Below, in pieces: positions 62,090-64,000 of a stretch of 64,000 nt of DNA. A program made the translations under genes and the position numbers. This DNA comes from Flavobacteriaceae bacterium (lineage in GTDB: Bacteria > Bacteroidota > Bacteroidia > Flavobacteriales > Flavobacteriaceae). Where the stretch lies: NCBI GenBank assembly GCA_013215095.1, contig JABSPM010000006.1:1-64000 (forward strand), given 5' to 3'. How positions within the stretch are numbered: the stretch's first letter is position 1; each line of letters starts with the position of its first letter. The notes below the pieces were generated by a model that was not told where the DNA came from, searched no databases, and was given only the letters and a program-made list of their open reading frames with translations.

Positions 62090-63151
62090 ATGGAATTGAA
62101 AAAAAGAATACTCGTCGCGCCTTTAAATTGGGGCTTAGGTCATGCCACAAGATGCATCCCTATTATTAATGCTTTGATGAAATATCATTACGAACCTGTT
62201 ATAGCAAGTGATGGTTTAGCCTTAGAACTTTTAAAAAAAGAATTCCCGACCTTAACAGCTATAACCCTACCATCATATCATATTTCTTATCCTAAAAACG
62301 GGAAGTACTTTAAACTACACCTAATGAAGACCGCCCCAAAAATACTAAACGCTATTAGAGCTGAAAAATCACAAATACAAAGCTTGATTAAGCATAATAA
62401 AATTGACGGTATTATTTCGGACAATCGCTTTGGCGTATATCATAAAAACGTCCCTTCTGTTTTTATAACGCATCAACTCAATGTACTTAGCGGAAGTACA
62501 ACCTGGATGAGCAGTAAAATACATCAACAGATGATACATAATTTTGATGAATGTTGGGTTCCTGATGTTACAAACACCCCCAGTTTAAGTGGTAAACTTG
62601 GTCATTTAAAGCAATTTAACATCCCTATTAAATATATGGGAATTATCAGTCGATTTAATCCCATTGCTTTAGAAAAAAAATATGATCTATTGGTATTATT
62701 ATCTGGTCCAGAACCACAGCGAACCTTATTAGAACAGCATATATTAGAACAATTAAAAACTTATAATGGCACAATACTATTTGTCAAGGGCAAAATAGAA
62801 GCGCAACAAACCAAAACCATTAAAGGCAATCTTACTATAGTCAATTACATGAAAAGTGATGCACTGGAAATTGCCTTAAATGTTAGTTCAACTGTAATAT
62901 CACGTTCGGGATATACCACGATTTTAGATTTAGCCAAATTAGGTAAAAAGGCTTTTTTTATACCAACTCCTGGACAATTTGAGCAAGAATATTTGGCAGA
63001 ACGTTTAGATAAACGCGGTATTGCACCGTATTGTCATCAAGAAGAATTTACTATTGACCAATTGCATCGTATAAAAACTTATACTGGTTTTGATACGGTG
63101 TCATGTCAAATTGATTTTAAAGCTCTATTTTATCTTTTCGAGTGTAAATGA
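62090..63151 (+). CDS. GT-B fold glycosyltransferase (MurG/UGT-like)
   Basis: This 353-residue protein begins RILVAPLNWGLGHATRCIPIINAL, the Gly-rich loop of GT-B glycosyltransferases (compare GHxxR in MurG-like enzymes). It ends with the nucleotide-sugar site SSTVISRSGYTTILDLAKLGKKAFFIPTPGQFEQEYLAERL. It has no membrane helix and no signal. Acceptor and sugar are unknown; a lipid or cell-wall substrate is likely. The last 27 bp overlap the converging histidine kinase gene. Confidence 0.85.
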   Translation: MELKKRILVAPLNWGLGHATRCIPIINALMKYHYEPVIASDGLALELLKKEFPTLTAITLPSYHISYPKNGKYFKLHLMKTAPKILNAIRAEKSQIQSLIKHNKIDGIISDNRFGVYHKNVPSVFITHQLNVLSGSTTWMSSKIHQQMIHNFDECWVPDVTNTPSLSGKLGHLKQFNIPIKYMGIISRFNPIALEKKYDLLVLLSGPEPQRTLLEQHILEQLKTYNGTILFVKGKIEAQQTKTIKGNLTIVNYMKSDALEIALNVSSTVISRSGYTTILDLAKLGKKAFFIPTPGQFEQEYLAERLDKRGIAPYCHQEEFTIDQLHRIKTYTGFDTVSCQIDFKALFYLFECK

Positions 63152-64000
63152 GAACTCGCTACCAACGCCATATTCACTTTCTACATAGATTTTTTCGTCA
63201 TGAGCTTCAATAATATGCTTTACAATAGCTAGCCCCAAACCAGAACCTCCGACACTTCTAGACCCACTTTTATCCACGCGATAAAAGCGTTCAAACAATC
63301 TTGATATATGCGACTGAGCAATACCCTCTCCATTATCTCTTACTCTAATAATTACTTTATTCTTTATTAAATTCTCCACGCTTACCTCTGTGGTACCTTT
63401 TACATGACCATACTTAATCGAATTGACAATTAAATTTGATAAGACCTGCTGAATACGCTCTCTATCACCTCTAACTATTATCGGCTGCTTATAATCCATA
63501 TCAAAGGTTAAAGTGATTCTTTTTTTGGCAGCTTTCATCTCCAAAAGCTCAAAAACATTGCGTACTAACTCAACAATATCAAAACATTCAATCTGAAGTC
63601 TCAGGTCTCCGACTTCTAATTTGGTAATCATATCCAAATCTTTAATAATATAAATCAAACGTTCTACGCCTTTATCTGCACGTTTCAAATATTTTTCTCT
63701 AATAGTTTCATTATCTGCAGCACCATCTATTAAAGTAGAAATGTAACCTTGTACCATAAACAAAGGTGTTTTTAACTCATGCGACACATTACCAATAAAC
63801 TCTTTCCGATATTCCTCTCTAATTTTTAAAGTTTCTATCTCTAATTTCTTGTCCTTAGCATACTTATCTATTTCTTCGGTAAGCGTTCGAATATCTGTAG
63901 TAATTTGTTGTTTTCTAAACGAACTCGATTCTAGTAAAGTCAAATCATCATAAATCTTCTTAACCCTTTTATAAATAAAGTTCTCCACTCTATACTGAAT
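63125..64000 (-). CDS. Sensor histidine kinase (partial, N-terminus beyond the window)
   Basis: The visible 291 residues form the cytoplasmic part of a PhoR-like kinase: a coiled start (VENFIYKRVKKIYDDLTLLE), the phospho-His box FIGNVSHELKTPLFMVQGYIST, the N box QQVLSNLIVNSIKYG, and the G boxes VRDNGEGI, FYRVDKSGSRSVGGSGLGLAIV. The reading frame is open to the window edge (IQYR precedes), so membrane and sensor parts lie outside. Its cognate regulator is not visible. The 3' end overlaps the glycosyltransferase gene. Confidence 0.92.
   Translation of the reverse strand: MQYRVENFIYKRVKKIYDDLTLLESSSFRKQQITTDIRTLTEEIDKYAKDKKLEIETLKIREEYRKEFIGNVSHELKTPLFMVQGYISTLIDGAADNETIREKYLKRADKGVERLIYIIKDLDMITKLEVGDLRLQIECFDIVELVRNVFELLEMKAAKKRITLTFDMDYKQPIIVRGDRERIQQVLSNLIVNSIKYGHVKGTTEVSVENLIKNKVIIRVRDNGEGIAQSHISRLFERFYRVDKSGSRSVGGSGLGLAIVKHIIEAHDEKIYVESEYGVGSEFSFTLEKIK

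Overview
This AT-rich window reads as a chromosome segment from a member of the Bacteroidota, most likely a (marine) flavobacterium. The evidence is promoters of the TTTG-N19-TAnnTTTG type, a type IX secretion C-terminal tail, a DnaQ-DnaE fused replicase, BlaI/M56 pairs, YumC-type ferredoxin reductase and many small beta-barrel and lipoproteins. No rRNA, CRISPR array or prophage is visible. Two tRNA genes (Leu-UAG, Asp-GUC) are present.

Layout. 1-5.7 kb: tail of a possible transposase, acyl-CoA thioesterase, ion channel, overlapping msrB-msrA, tRNA-Leu and an M20 peptidase. 6.1-10.4 kb: an intact BlaI/M56 sensor pair behind a promoter overlapped by a textbook BlaI-type operator, then a GNAT enzyme and a T9SS-exported protein. 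10.6-14.9 kb: ruvC, a barrel protein, a UPF0104-like flippase and a GT2 glycosyltransferase. 15.0-19.4 kb: a second BlaI/M56 locus with a TPR protein and a TonB-domain lipoprotein. Its M56 gene is broken by a frameshift and an amber codon. It faces a DUF456 gene across a 50-bp perfect palindrome holding two divergent -7 boxes and operator copies. 19.6-22.3 kb: a TPR histidine kinase/response regulator pair.

23.3-30.0 kb: a compact molybdenum cofactor operon (moeA, modE-like, tauE-like, mobA, moaD, moeB-rhodanese, moaE, moaC-mogA fusion, moaA) behind a probable ModE operator. 30.0-31.4 kb is a graveyard: a dispersed repeat, the end of a dead TonB-dependent receptor and the end of a dead ADP-forming acyl-CoA synthetase. 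31.4-38.4 kb: the most interesting block, an operon of membrane protein, TolQ/ExbB-like protein, DUF2149 protein, a 1645-residue CobN/HmuS-like chelatase anchored in the membrane with a duplicated His-rich insert, and an HsmA-family membrane protein. It looks like a haem or other tetrapyrrole processing module that lacks its own receptor. 38.4-43.3 kb: FdhF/YdeP molybdoenzyme, fdhD and fhs, which use the molybdenum cofactor and link to formate/C1 metabolism.

44-64 kb is mostly housekeeping: DUF58, trxA, dnaE, a calcium-repeat lipoprotein, rpsP-rimM-trmN6, glutaryl-CoA dehydrogenase, a phosphoesterase, an Fe-S/electron transfer cluster (mrp, nfu, ferredoxin reductase, ferredoxin), trmB-lysE-alkyltransferase-like, a glycosyltransferase and a histidine kinase cut by the window edge. 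A family of short dispersed repeats with TACCA-type inverted ends sits in at least five intergenic gaps.
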